DNA from: Streptomyces mangrovisoli
GTDB taxonomy: Bacteria; Actinomycetota; Actinomycetes; Streptomycetales; Streptomycetaceae
Direction: 5' to 3'
Assembly: GCF_000974985.2 (NCBI RefSeq)
Contig: NZ_LAVA02000058.1
Coordinates: 124,001 to 188,000 of the forward strand
DNA: 64,000 nt
Shown here: one piece after another, positions 38,696-47,715 of the stretch
Layout of the letters: each line of letters opens with the position of its first letter
Numbering within the stretch: the stretch's first letter is position 1
Position numbers and translations under genes: made by a program
The notes under the pieces: generated by a model
What the model was told of the DNA's origin: nothing
Database searches by the model: none
What the model saw: the letters and a program-made list of their open reading frames with translations, nothing else

Positions 38696-39508
38696 ATGGA
38701 CCTGAACACGGTGGTGGAGATCCGGGACGCGCGCCATCCCGCGCCCTGGCTGCCCGGCGATGCCTGGCTCGGCGGCGGGACCTACCTCTTCTCGGAGCCG
38801 CAGCCGCGCCTGCGCCGCCTGGTGGACCTGAGCCGGACGGGCTGGACACCGGTGGAACCGCTCCCGGACGGCTCCCTGGAGATCGCCGCCACCTGCACGA
38901 TCGCCCAGCTGTCCAGGTTCGCGCGCGCCAGTGCCCGTACGGCGGCGCCGCTGTTCGAGCAGTGCTGCCGGGCCTTTCTCGCCTCGTTCAAGATCTGGAA
39001 CATGGCCACCGTCGGCGGCAACGTCTGCAACGCGCTGCCGGCCGGCCCGATGATCTCCCTGATGGCCGCCCTCGACGGGGAGTGCCTGCTGATCGCCCAG
39101 GACGGGAGTCGACGGCGGGTGCCGGTGGCCTCCTTCGTGACGGGCGCGGGCCGCAAGGACCTGGCCGCGGGCGAGTTGCTGCGGTCCGTCACGCTGCCCG
39201 CCCGCGCCCTGGACCGCCGTACGGCCTTCCGCCAGGCGTCGTTGTACGGTCTGGGCCGCTCCGGGGTGCTGGTCATCGGCACGCTGGACCCGCTCGACGG
39301 CTCCCTGGCGATCACCGTGACCGCCTCGACCGTCCGCCCGGTCCGACTGCGGTTCCCGCACCCGCCGACCGCCGCGGAGTTGCGGTCGGCGATCTGCTCG
39401 GCCGTCGCCGAAGGGGAGTGGTTCGACGACCTCCACGGACTGCCCGAGTGGCGGCGGCACATGACGCTGCGCTACGCGGAGGAGATCCGCCGGGAGGTGA
39501 CCCGGTGA
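38696..39508 (+). CDS. Molybdenum hydroxylase FAD-binding subunit (xanthine dehydrogenase type)
   Basis: 270 residues, the normal size of the medium (FAD) subunit. PGDAWLGGGTYLF and ATVGGNVCNALPAGP are the two FAD-binding motifs. It passes electrons from the iron-sulfur domain of the next gene to FAD and then NAD or oxygen. The stop overlaps the next start as GTGA. With PucR alongside, hypoxanthine/xanthine oxidation is the likely role. Confidence 0.93.
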   Translation: MDLNTVVEIRDARHPAPWLPGDAWLGGGTYLFSEPQPRLRRLVDLSRTGWTPVEPLPDGSLEIAATCTIAQLSRFARASARTAAPLFEQCCRAFLASFKIWNMATVGGNVCNALPAGPMISLMAALDGECLLIAQDGSRRRVPVASFVTGAGRKDLAAGELLRSVTLPARALDRRTAFRQASLYGLGRSGVLVIGTLDPLDGSLAITVTASTVRPVRLRFPHPPTAAELRSAICSAVAEGEWFDDLHGLPEWRRHMTLRYAEEIRREVTR

Positions 39509-42234
39509 GGATCGAGGTCAACGGCCGTACGCACGAGGAGGATCCGCGTCCCGGCCAGTGTCTGCGCACCTATCTGCGTGAACGCGGCTGGTTCGGAGTG
39601 AAGAAGGGCTGCGACGCGGGCGACTGCGGTGCCTGCACGGTCCATGTCGACGGCGAGCCGGTGCACAGCTGCCTGTACCCGGCCTTCCGCGCCGACGGCC
39701 GTGCGGTCACGACGGTCGAGGGGCTCGCCTCCCCCGACGGCGAACTCCACCCGGTGCAGCGGAGGTTCCTCGACGCCCAGGGCTTCCAGTGCGGCTTCTG
39801 CACTGCCGGCTACCTGATGACCACGGCGGCCCTGGACCGGGAGCAACTCGCCGACCTGCCCCGGGCGTTCAAGGGCAACCTGTGCCGCTGCACCGGCTAC
39901 CGGGCCATCGAGGACGCGGTGCGCGGCGTCCGGCACGTGGAGAGCCCGGAGGCGGGCGAGTCCGTCGGCCGCAACCTGCCCGCCCCCGCCGGACCCCAGG
40001 TGGTCACCGGCACGGCCCGCTACACCTTCGACATCGACGTGCCGGGCCTGCTGCACATGAAGCTGCTGCGCTCCCCGCACGCGCACGCCCGCATCGCCGC
40101 GATCGACACGGCGGCGGCCCTGCGCGTGCCGGGCGTGCACGCCGTGTTCACCCACCACGACGCCCCCGAACGGCACTTCTCCACCGCCCGCCACGAACAC
40201 CCCGAGGAGGACCCGGACGACACCCGGGTCCTCGACGACACGGTCCGGTACATCGGCCAGCGGGTCGCCGCCGTCGTGGCCGACAGCGAGGCCGCCGCGG
40301 AGGAGGGCTGCCGCCGCGTCGAGGTGACGTACGACGTGCTGCCCGCCGTGCTCGACCCGGAGGAGGCGATGCGGCCGGGCGCGCCCGTCGTGCACGACAA
40401 GGACGCGACGACGGCCCGCATCGCCCGACCGCGCGACAACGTGGTCGGCGAGGCGCACGGCGAGATCGGTGACGTCGAGGCGGGGTTCGCCCAGGCGGAC
40501 GCCGTGTACGAGGCGACCTTCCGCACCCAGCGGGTGCAGCACGCCAGTCTGGAGACGCACGGCGCGGTGGCCTGGTTCGACGAGGACGGCCGGCTGACGG
40601 TGCGCACCAGTTCGCAGACGCCGTTCCTGACCCGCCGCGCCCTGTGCGCGCTCTACGGCCTCCCCGCGGAGAAGGTGCGGGTGGTGGCGGGGCGGGTCGG
40701 CGGCGGCTTCGGCGGCAAGCAGGAGATGCTCGTCGAGGACGTCGTCGCGCTGGCCGTGCTGCGGCTGCGGCGGCCGGTCAAGCTGGAGTACACCCGCGCC
40801 GAGCAGTTCCACGGCGCCACCACCCGGCATCCGTTCACCGTCCGGGTGAAGGCGGGCGCCCGCCGCGACGGCACCCTCACCGCCCTCCAGCTGCGGGTCG
40901 TGGCCAACACCGGGGCGTACGGCAACCACGGGCCCGCGGTGATGTTCCACAGCGTCGGCGAGTCGATGGCGGTCTACCGCGCCCCGCACAAGAAGGTCGA
41001 CGCCTACTCCGTCTACACGCACACCGTCCCGGCGGGCGCCTTCCGCGGCTACGGCCTCGGGCAGGTGATGTTCGCCGTCGAGTCCGCCTTCGACGAACTG
41101 GCCCGCCGACTCGGCCTGGACCCGCTGGAGTTCAAGGCCCGCAATGTCATCGGCTCCGGTGAACCCATGGTCACCCCGGGCGGGCACGAGGAGGATCTGC
41201 ACATCGCGAGCTACGGCCTCGACCAGTGCATCGGCATCGTCCGCCGGGCTCAGGCGCGCTACGCGGACGAACGTGCCCCGGACGGCTGGCTGGTCGGCGA
41301 GGGTGCCGCGCTGGCGATGATCGCGACCGGGCCGCCCGGCGGCCACATCGCCGACGCGCGGGCGCGGCTGCTGTCGGACGGCACCTTCGAACTCTCGGTC
41401 GGGACGGCCGAGTTCGGCAACGGCACGACCACCGTGCACCGGCAGATCGCGGCCGGTGAACTCGCCTGCACCGTCGACCGGATCACCGTCCGCCAGTCCG
41501 ACACCGACGTCGTGCCGCACGACACCGGGGCGTTCGCGTCCACCGGGGTGGTCGTCGCGGGCAAGGCCACGCTGCGCGCCTCCCGCGCCCTCGCCGACCT
41601 GCTGCTCGACTTCGCCGCCGCGCATCTGCGCGTCCCGCGCGCCGACTGCCGGCTCGCCGACGAGGCCGTACTGCACCCGGGCGGGCGCCTGCCGCTCAAG
41701 GAGCTGTACGCCTCGGCCCGCGCGGTCGGTGTCGAGTGCGCCGCCGACGGGCACTTCGGCGGCACCCCGCGCTCCGTCGCGTTCAACGCGCAGTGGTTCA
41801 GGCTCGCCGTCGATCCCGGCACGGGCGAGATCCGCATCCTGCGCAGTGTGCACGCCGCCGACGCGGGCACCGTCATGAACCCCATGCAGTGCAGGGGGCA
41901 GGTCGAGGGCGGGGTCGCGCAGGCGCTGGGTGCCACGCTCTTCGAGAACGTACGGATCGACGCGCGCGGCGAGGTCGAGACGGCCGCCTTCCGCCGCTAC
42001 CGGCTCCCCCAGTACGCCGACATCCCGCGCACCGAGGTCCACTTCATGGAGACCACGGACGCCATCGGCCCGCTCGGCGCCAAGTCGATGAGCGAGAGCC
42101 CCTTCAACCCGGTGGCGCCCGCCTTCGCCAACGCGCTGCGCGACGCGACCGGCGTCCGCTTCACGGAACTCCCCCTGACGCGCGACCGGGTGTGGCTGGG
42201 GCTGCGGGACGCGGGGGTGGCGGAGGGGACCTGA
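39505..42234 (+). CDS. Molybdenum hydroxylase, fused [2Fe-2S] and molybdopterin subunits (xanthine dehydrogenase type)
   Basis: 909 residues from a GTG overlapping the FAD gene. The first ~160 residues are the iron-sulfur part: C36, C41, C44, C56 for the plant-type cluster and C96, C99, C127, C129 for the second. The rest is the molybdopterin part: GRVGGGFGGKQE, GAFRGYGLGQ, EFGNGTTTV and the active-site Glu in GAKSMSESPFNP. In many bacteria these are separate genes or all three fused; here FAD is separate and the other two are joined. No XdhC-type maturation gene is in the window. Substrate is probably a purine, but aldehydes and other N-heterocycles are possible. Confidence 0.92.
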   Translation: MRIEVNGRTHEEDPRPGQCLRTYLRERGWFGVKKGCDAGDCGACTVHVDGEPVHSCLYPAFRADGRAVTTVEGLASPDGELHPVQRRFLDAQGFQCGFCTAGYLMTTAALDREQLADLPRAFKGNLCRCTGYRAIEDAVRGVRHVESPEAGESVGRNLPAPAGPQVVTGTARYTFDIDVPGLLHMKLLRSPHAHARIAAIDTAAALRVPGVHAVFTHHDAPERHFSTARHEHPEEDPDDTRVLDDTVRYIGQRVAAVVADSEAAAEEGCRRVEVTYDVLPAVLDPEEAMRPGAPVVHDKDATTARIARPRDNVVGEAHGEIGDVEAGFAQADAVYEATFRTQRVQHASLETHGAVAWFDEDGRLTVRTSSQTPFLTRRALCALYGLPAEKVRVVAGRVGGGFGGKQEMLVEDVVALAVLRLRRPVKLEYTRAEQFHGATTRHPFTVRVKAGARRDGTLTALQLRVVANTGAYGNHGPAVMFHSVGESMAVYRAPHKKVDAYSVYTHTVPAGAFRGYGLGQVMFAVESAFDELARRLGLDPLEFKARNVIGSGEPMVTPGGHEEDLHIASYGLDQCIGIVRRAQARYADERAPDGWLVGEGAALAMIATGPPGGHIADARARLLSDGTFELSVGTAEFGNGTTTVHRQIAAGELACTVDRITVRQSDTDVVPHDTGAFASTGVVVAGKATLRASRALADLLLDFAAAHLRVPRADCRLADEAVLHPGGRLPLKELYASARAVGVECAADGHFGGTPRSVAFNAQWFRLAVDPGTGEIRILRSVHAADAGTVMNPMQCRGQVEGGVAQALGATLFENVRIDARGEVETAAFRRYRLPQYADIPRTEVHFMETTDAIGPLGAKSMSESPFNPVAPAFANALRDATGVRFTELPLTRDRVWLGLRDAGVAEGT

Positions 42235-42241
42235 GCCCGTC

Positions 42242-42438
42242 CCCGGCGGTGACGGGGGCCGGGGAACCCGGCGGTAGCGGGGGCCGGGAACCCGGCGGTG
42301 ACGGGGGCCGGGAACCCGGCGGTGACGGGGACCCGGGAACCCGGCGGTGGCGTGGGCCCCGGGGACCCGGCAGTGACAGGTACCCGGTAACCCGGCAGTG
42401 GCACGGACCCGGGGACCCGGCAGCGCCACGGGCCCGGA
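42242..42438. repeat. Intergenic minisatellite, eight 24-25 bp units
   Basis: Eight consecutive units begin with CCCGGCGGTG or CCCGGCAGTG at 42242, 42267, 42291, 42315, 42340, 42366, 42391 and 42416. They fill the whole gap between the hydroxylase and the MerR-methyltransferase gene, which converge here. No spacers, so not CRISPR. Confidence 0.9.
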
Positions 42439-42450
42439 TCGCGGTGGCGT

Positions 42451-43566
42451 TCACACCACGAGCAGGCGCAGGCCGAGGTCGGCCGTGTCGAGCCCGGCCA
42501 GCTCCCCGTTGCGCTCGGCCCAGCGGCCGGACGCCAGATCGTCGCCGAGCGCGCGCACGGCCCGCCGCTCCGCCTCGGGCCCGACCCGCGTCCAGACCGA
42601 CATCGCGCGGCGCACCCGGTGGTCCAGATACGCCCCCGGGCGCCGCCAGTACGCCTCGAACAGGCCGTCGGCGCAGTCCCACGGCACCAGCACCGGCTCC
42701 GCGCGGGCGCCGAGCGCGTCGGCCATGCCATCCAGCGGGGGAAAGTCCGCCAGGAGGTCGCCGAACTCGGGCAGATAGTCGCGGGTCAGCCAGAACCGGT
42801 CCCGCCATCCGGGCTCGCAGGCGTCGAACGTCAGCACCACCACCCGACGGGCCACGCGGCGCATCTCGCGCAGGCCCGCGATCGGGTCGCGCCAGTGGTG
42901 GACGGTGGAGACGGCCATCGCCGCGTCGAAGGACCCGTCGGCGAAGGGAAGCCGCTCCGCGGCGGCGGCCACGCAGCGGGCCGCGCCGGCGGGCCGCTGC
43001 GCCCGCATGACCGCCGACGGCTCCACCGCCGTCACGTCACGGTCGCCGGGCTCGTAGGAGCCGGTGCCGGCACCGACGTTGAGTACCGTCCGCGCGCCTT
43101 CGAGAGCGGCCCAGATCCGCGCGGCGATCCGCGGGTCGGTGCGCCGGGTCGCGGTGTAGGCGCCGCCGATCGCGTCGTAGAGCCGCGCTCCGAGCATCTG
43201 GAGCTGTTCCTCCGGTGTCACCGTCGCCCCCGTCGCCCGCGCCCGCAGTTCGTCGTCGATGGCCGCCACCATCGCGTCGGCGTGGGCGCGCCGTTCCAGC
43301 AGCAGGGCGCGCAGCCGGCGCAGGTGCGCGACCGCGTCGCCCGCCGGGTCGCCGACCAGGTCCGCGACCTCCCGCAGGCCGAACCCCAGGCGCCGGTAGG
43401 CGAGTACCTCGCGCAGGCGTTCCACGTCGCCGGGCGAGTAGGCCCGGTATCCGGCCGCGGTGCGCGCCGACGGGCGTACCAGCCCGATCTCGTCGTAGTG
43501 ATGCAGCGTGCGGACGCTCACGCCCGCCAGCCCGGCAACGCGTCCCACCGTCAGGTGCTCCTCCAC
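42451..43566 (-). CDS. MerR regulator fused to a SAM-dependent methyltransferase
   Basis: 371 residues. Residues 5-75 are a MerR winged helix (LTVGRVAGLAGVSVRTLHHYDEIGLV), 78-112 a dimerisation helix, and from about 125 a class I methyltransferase with motif I VLNVGAGTGSYEP (161-173), an acidic motif VTAVEPS, and a FDAAMAVSTVHHW motif. Both domains look complete. The GTG start is 7 bp after a CATAGT -10 box, implying a leaderless transcript. In ordinary MerR proteins a small effector domain occupies this C-terminal place, so the methyltransferase could be the sensor (for SAM or substrate), an autoregulated enzyme, or both. Confidence 0.9.
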   Translation of the reverse strand: MEEHLTVGRVAGLAGVSVRTLHHYDEIGLVRPSARTAAGYRAYSPGDVERLREVLAYRRLGFGLREVADLVGDPAGDAVAHLRRLRALLLERRAHADAMVAAIDDELRARATGATVTPEEQLQMLGARLYDAIGGAYTATRRTDPRIAARIWAALEGARTVLNVGAGTGSYEPGDRDVTAVEPSAVMRAQRPAGAARCVAAAAERLPFADGSFDAAMAVSTVHHWRDPIAGLREMRRVARRVVVLTFDACEPGWRDRFWLTRDYLPEFGDLLADFPPLDGMADALGARAEPVLVPWDCADGLFEAYWRRPGAYLDHRVRRAMSVWTRVGPEAERRAVRALGDDLASGRWAERNGELAGLDTADLGLRLLVV

Positions 43567-43573
43567 GGCGTCG

Positions 43574-43604
43574 ACTATGCGGCCTGACGTGGCGTGAGGG
43601 TCAA
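43574..43604 (-). promoter_or_regulatory. MerR-type promoter with 19-bp spacer and operator dyad
   Basis: TTGACC (43599-43604) and CATAGT (43574-43579) are 19 bp apart, the long spacing of MerR-controlled promoters. The spacer contains the near-perfect dyad CCTGACG-TGG-CGTGAGG on the plus strand. The GTG of the fusion gene follows 7 bp after the -10 box. Confidence 0.75.
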
Positions 43605-43639
43605 GCCGCAGACCTCGGCGGGCCGCGGTCGGTGCACGC

Positions 43640-44521
43640 TCAGCCGGTGTGCTCCACCACCGCGTCGATGATCTCGGGCCACAGCTCGCGGGGGCGGTCG
43701 TGGCCCATGTCGGGGATGATCAACAGCCGTGCGCCGGGCACGAGTTCGGCGGTGCGGCGGCCGCCGCTGACATCGATCAGGGTGTCGTCGAGACCGTGCA
43801 CGACCAGGGTCGGCACGTCCAGCTTGCGCAGGGCGTCGGCGCGCGAGCCGCTGAGGATCATCGCGCCGAGATGGCGGCCGACCCCGGCGGGGTAGTAGGC
43901 GCGGTCGTAACCGGCGGCGGCCGCCTCGCGGAGCACCGCGGGATCGCCGTACCGCTTGGATGCCCACACCAGGTCCCGGTCCGCCGCCGCGATGTAGCCC
44001 TCGCGGTCCGACGGCTTCGGGGTGAGCAGCGCCGCCTGGGCCTCGGGGGTGGGGCGGCCGTACTCCTCCTCGCCGGTGGAGGACATCATCGACGTCAGGG
44101 TCAGCACCCGGTCCGGCCGGATGACGGCCATCGTCTGGGCGATCATTCCGCCCAGCGACGCTCCGACCACGTGGGCGCGTTCGATGCCGAGCACGGTGAG
44201 CAGGTCCAGGCCGTCCTCGGCCATGTCCTCCAGCCGGTACGGCACCATCGCGACGGCGGTCGCCAGGTCGCCCGAGGTCACCGCGGCGACGAACCGGCCG
44301 ACGTCCACCGGGTGGTCGTCGAACCTGGTGGACAGGCCGGTGTCCCGGTTGTCGTACCGGATCACATGGCGGCCGCGGTCGGCCAGCGCACGGCAGAAGT
44401 CCTCGTGCCAGGCGATCATTTGGGCGCCGTAGCCCATCACGAGCAGGACCGGAGGATCGGAGGGGTCGCCGAACGTCTCGTAGGCGAGGGAGATTCCGGG
44501 GGACACTTCGGCGATCGGCAT
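43640..44521 (-). CDS. Alpha/beta hydrolase
   Basis: 293 residues. Elbow motif GASLGG places the nucleophile at Ser122; Asp in HGLDDTLI and His in DMGHDRP complete the triad. RYDNRDTGLST after strand 4 is typical of the aclacinomycin-methylesterase/epoxide-hydrolase-like group. It lies 12 bp after the acetyltransferase gene and probably shares its transcript. Substrate unknown. Confidence 0.9.
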   Translation of the reverse strand: MPIAEVSPGISLAYETFGDPSDPPVLLVMGYGAQMIAWHEDFCRALADRGRHVIRYDNRDTGLSTRFDDHPVDVGRFVAAVTSGDLATAVAMVPYRLEDMAEDGLDLLTVLGIERAHVVGASLGGMIAQTMAVIRPDRVLTLTSMMSSTGEEEYGRPTPEAQAALLTPKPSDREGYIAAADRDLVWASKRYGDPAVLREAAAAGYDRAYYPAGVGRHLGAMILSGSRADALRKLDVPTLVVHGLDDTLIDVSGGRRTAELVPGARLLIIPDMGHDRPRELWPEIIDAVVEHTG

Positions 44522-44533
44522 GAGTCGATCTTC

Positions 44534-45166
44534 TCAGGCGGAGCCGGTGGGCCGCATCCGGGTTGTCCCGCCCTGGGCGCGTGTCGTCAGGTCCTCGTCC
44601 GTGATGGCGCGGAGCACCCGGCACGGCGTGCCGACCGCGACCGTCATCGGCGGGATGTCACGGCTGACGACGCTGCCGGCGCCGACGACCGACCCGTGGC
44701 CGATGCGGACGCCGGGCAGGACCACGGCGTTGCTGCCGATCCACACCTTGTCCTCGATGACGATGGGCTCGGAGAACCGGCCGAAGTCGGCCCGCCGTGA
44801 CGGGTGCACCGGGTGTCCGGTCGTCGTCAGCGTCACGCTGGGCGCGATCATCACGCCGTCGCCTATGCGGATGTCCACGTCGTCGACGAACGTCAGGTTC
44901 ACGTTGCCGAAGAAGTCGTCGCCGATGTGGACGTTGCTGCCGAAGCCGGCGTGGAACGGCGGGAGCAGCACGGTGCGTTCACCGACCGAGCCGAGGATCT
45001 CGACGAGCAGGGACCGGCGTCTGTCCGCCTCGCTCGGAGGCGTGTGGTTGTACGCGAAGATCTGGTCCGTGCGGCGACGCGAGGCCTGGAAGGCCGCCTC
45101 CGACTCGGTGTAGACCAGCCCCTTCGCTATCCGGGCCAGGACTTCTTCCTCGTGCGCGTCCGTCAT
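44534..45166 (-). CDS. Left-handed beta-helix acetyltransferase (maltose/galactoside type)
   Basis: 210 residues with the N-terminal helical cap of Maa/LacA enzymes (ESEAAFQASRRRTDQIFAYN) and hexapeptide repeats from about residue 75. Active-site His is in TLTTTGHPVHP; the C-terminal helix coil PIVIEDKVWIGSNAVVLPGVRIG is highly typical. It O-acetylates a sugar or sugar derivative with acetyl-CoA. Confidence 0.92.
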   Translation of the reverse strand: MTDAHEEEVLARIAKGLVYTESEAAFQASRRRTDQIFAYNHTPPSEADRRRSLLVEILGSVGERTVLLPPFHAGFGSNVHIGDDFFGNVNLTFVDDVDIRIGDGVMIAPSVTLTTTGHPVHPSRRADFGRFSEPIVIEDKVWIGSNAVVLPGVRIGHGSVVGAGSVVSRDIPPMTVAVGTPCRVLRAITDEDLTTRAQGGTTRMRPTGSA

Positions 45167-45310
45167 GACGGGAGGCTTCCTTCGTCGGAGTCTTCGGTCG
45201 GTCGGAGTCTTCGGCCGGTCGGCGTCCCGAGCCTACGTGTCTCCCGAGAGGATCGGGGGCGCCGGAAAACCGGTCGTCGGCTCGGCCGTCTCCTGGCACA
45301 GTGACGGTTC

Positions 45311-46276
45311 ATGGAGGACTCCGGGCTCGTGTCGGCGGCGGACGTGCGGCTCATGCAGGACCTGGCACAGCGGGTCGTCGCGGTCCGGCCGGATCTGGTC
45401 AACAGTGATGCCTCGCTCGGCGAGCTGGCCTGGATCTGGGGGAAGGGCCACGCGAGCGAGGGCGCGAGCTGGCGGCGTCGGCTGTGGTTCGCCGACGGCG
45501 TCGCGGTCGCGTGGGGCTGGGTCCAGCTGCCGCGCCGGGTGCGGCGCGGCGACGGGTCGGTGAAGGACGTGACCCACGCCTATCTCCAGTACCAGGTCCA
45601 TCCCGACCACCGCGGGCTGGTCGACGACGTGATCGAGTGGTACGACGCCGTGGCGGCGGGCGTCGAGCGCACCGTGGTGCCCAGCGCCGCCGACGCGTTC
45701 GGCCTCGGGCGGTGGAGGGCGTACGGCTACGAGACCGATCCGGACTCGCTCGGCGACTCGGGGTCCTGGACGCAGCTCAACGTGCGCGACCTCGACGACC
45801 TGGACGAACCCGGCGGTCCCGGACGGCCCTTGCTGCCGGACGGGTTCCGGTTCCGCACCGCCGAGGAGGCCGGGGCGCGCGCCGTGGTCCAGGCCCATGT
45901 CGACGCCTGGGCCCCGACGACGTACACGGCCGAGGCGTACGAAGGGGTGCGGCGCACGCCGCCGTACCGCGGCGATCTGCACGTCCTGGTCGAGGCGCCG
46001 GACGGGACGATGGCCGCGTCGACGATCATGTGGCTCGACGAGGCGAACTCGACCGCGGAGTTCGAGCCGGTCGGCACGCATCCCGGCTACCGGCGGCGCG
46101 GACTCGGCCGCGCGATGCTGCTGCACGGGATGCGTCTGGCGCGCGACGCCGGGGCCGGTCACATGACGGTGGCCTGCCTGGGAGCACCGGGGCATCCCGC
46201 GGCGCGTGGCCTCTACTACGGGGTCGGGTTCCAGAAGTTCACCCGGGACGCGCCGTTGATCAGGCCCGCCCGGTGA
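45311..46276 (+). CDS. GNAT-family acetyltransferase (two-lobed)
   Basis: 321 residues, about twice the single GNAT length. The C-terminal lobe has the acetyl-CoA motif HPGYRRRGLGRAML and GVGFQKFTR; the N-terminal lobe is degenerate but has YQVHPDHRGLVDDVIEW. CACAGT lies close before the ATG, so it may be leaderless. Target unknown. Confidence 0.88.
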   Translation: MEDSGLVSAADVRLMQDLAQRVVAVRPDLVNSDASLGELAWIWGKGHASEGASWRRRLWFADGVAVAWGWVQLPRRVRRGDGSVKDVTHAYLQYQVHPDHRGLVDDVIEWYDAVAAGVERTVVPSAADAFGLGRWRAYGYETDPDSLGDSGSWTQLNVRDLDDLDEPGGPGRPLLPDGFRFRTAEEAGARAVVQAHVDAWAPTTYTAEAYEGVRRTPPYRGDLHVLVEAPDGTMAASTIMWLDEANSTAEFEPVGTHPGYRRRGLGRAMLLHGMRLARDAGAGHMTVACLGAPGHPAARGLYYGVGFQKFTRDAPLIRPAR

Positions 46277-46396
46277 AGGGAGTTCGCCTCACAGCCACTT
46301 CACATCCGGCCCGCCGAACCGCCGTCCCCACAGCCGCCTCACACCCGACGCGCAGGTCGGCGTGACGTTCGTCTCCCCCGTCCGCCAACTCCCTTC

Positions 46397-46413
46397 TACC
46401 GCGCTCGCGGTAG
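46397..46413. promoter_or_regulatory. Candidate response-regulator site upstream of the two-component operon
   Basis: Dyad TACCGCG-CT-CGCGGTA followed by G. Fifteen bases (CCGCGCTCGCGGTAG) are repeated exactly at 48411-48425, upstream of the RND pump. Confidence 0.5.
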
Positions 46414-46470
46414 GCGGCGATGATCCCCTGGAGTGACGTCGGGGTCCGCGTCGCCCTTTAGCCTCGCCGT

Positions 46471-47715
46471 GTGCAGACAGACAGGTGGCCTCGATGGCCG
46501 TGCGGGCCGGCGACGCTCGTGCCCGCCTGTCTCGCCACCACCCTGTGTGTTTTCAATGTGGAGATGTCCGCCGACTTCGGCAGCCGGTCCTTCGGCTGGC
46601 CGGGGATCGATCTGTCGGTGGCCCTGGTCTCCGGTCTGGTGCTCCTGGCGAGGCGGCGGGCGCCCTTCTGGGTGCTGGGCGTGCTCCTCGCCCTGTCCGT
46701 CGGCTACCAGGCCGGGGGCGGCACCATCGCCATGACCCTGCCGTCGGTGGAGGTCGCCCTCTACACGGTGGCGCTCCAGACCCGGCGGGTCGCCGCCTGG
46801 GCCACCGCGCTGGTGGCCGTGTGCTGGGCGGTGGTCACGACCGTCGCGTTCGGCTCCGGCCCCTGGCAGAGTCCGCAGCGGCTGGGCGTCATCGCCTGGA
46901 TCGCCGCCGCGGTGGCGCTCGGGGACGCCGTGCGCAGCCGCCGCGCCGTGGTCGACGCGCTGCGGGAACGGGCCGAGCGCGCCGAGCGCACCAAGGCCGA
47001 GGAGGCGGCCCGGCGGGTCGTCGAGGAGCGGGTGCGCATCGCCCGGGACCTGCACGACGTCGTGGCGCACCAGTTGATCCTCATCCACGCGCAGGCGGGT
47101 GTCGGCGTGTACCTGGAGGAGTCGGGCGCGGCGGCCGATCCGGCCCTGCTGCCGCAGATCCGGGACGGGGCGAAGGCCGCGCTGGAGGAGTTGCGGGACC
47201 TGGTCTGCGTGCTGGCGCCGCCGGACGAGGACGGCGCGCCGTACCAGCCGACCCCGCGCCTCGACCGGCTCCCGGACCTGGTGGTCTCCTGCCGGCACGC
47301 CGGTCTGGAGGTCGAGCTGCGGGAGTACGGCGCCGCGGTGGAACTGTCGGCGGCGGTCGACGTGGCGGCGTACCGGATCGTGCAGGAGGCCCTGACCAAC
47401 GTGCACCGCCACGCCGGGGTCGAGCGGGCCACCGTCGAACTGGACTGGGGGCGCGAGCGCCTGCGGCTGCGGGTGCTCAACGGGCCCGGGACGGTCGGCG
47501 GCCGGACGGGTCCGAAGGGACCCGGGAACGGGCGGGGCACGGTGTCGATCAAGGAGCGGGCGTCGGCGCTGGGCGGCCGCGCCCGGCTCGGTCGGCAGGG
47601 CGGCGGGTTCCTCGTCGAGGCGGAGCTGCCGTACCGGGGGACGGTGGGGCGCCGGTTCGAGGGACCGGCGGCGGAGGGTCCCGGGGCCCATGGCACGGCG
47701 GAGGCCGGAGTATGA
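46471..47715 (+). CDS. Two-component sensor histidine kinase (NarX/HPK7-like)
   Basis: 414 residues from a GTG; TAGCCT six bp upstream suggests a leaderless transcript. Four membrane segments occupy about residues 10-150. The dimerisation helix has RIARDLHDVVAHQ with phospho-acceptor His195, and the ATPase part has ALTNVHRHAG and a KERASALGGRARLG G-box. The short extracellular loops suggest sensing within the membrane. The stop overlaps the response regulator start as ATGA. Confidence 0.94.
   Translation: MQTDRWPRWPCGPATLVPACLATTLCVFNVEMSADFGSRSFGWPGIDLSVALVSGLVLLARRRAPFWVLGVLLALSVGYQAGGGTIAMTLPSVEVALYTVALQTRRVAAWATALVAVCWAVVTTVAFGSGPWQSPQRLGVIAWIAAAVALGDAVRSRRAVVDALRERAERAERTKAEEAARRVVEERVRIARDLHDVVAHQLILIHAQAGVGVYLEESGAAADPALLPQIRDGAKAALEELRDLVCVLAPPDEDGAPYQPTPRLDRLPDLVVSCRHAGLEVELREYGAAVELSAAVDVAAYRIVQEALTNVHRHAGVERATVELDWGRERLRLRVLNGPGTVGGRTGPKGPGNGRGTVSIKERASALGGRARLGRQGGGFLVEAELPYRGTVGRRFEGPAAEGPGAHGTAEAGV

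Noticed and set aside
42242..42438. Possible CRISPR array
   Set aside because: Units are directly adjacent with no unique spacers, and no cas genes are in the window.
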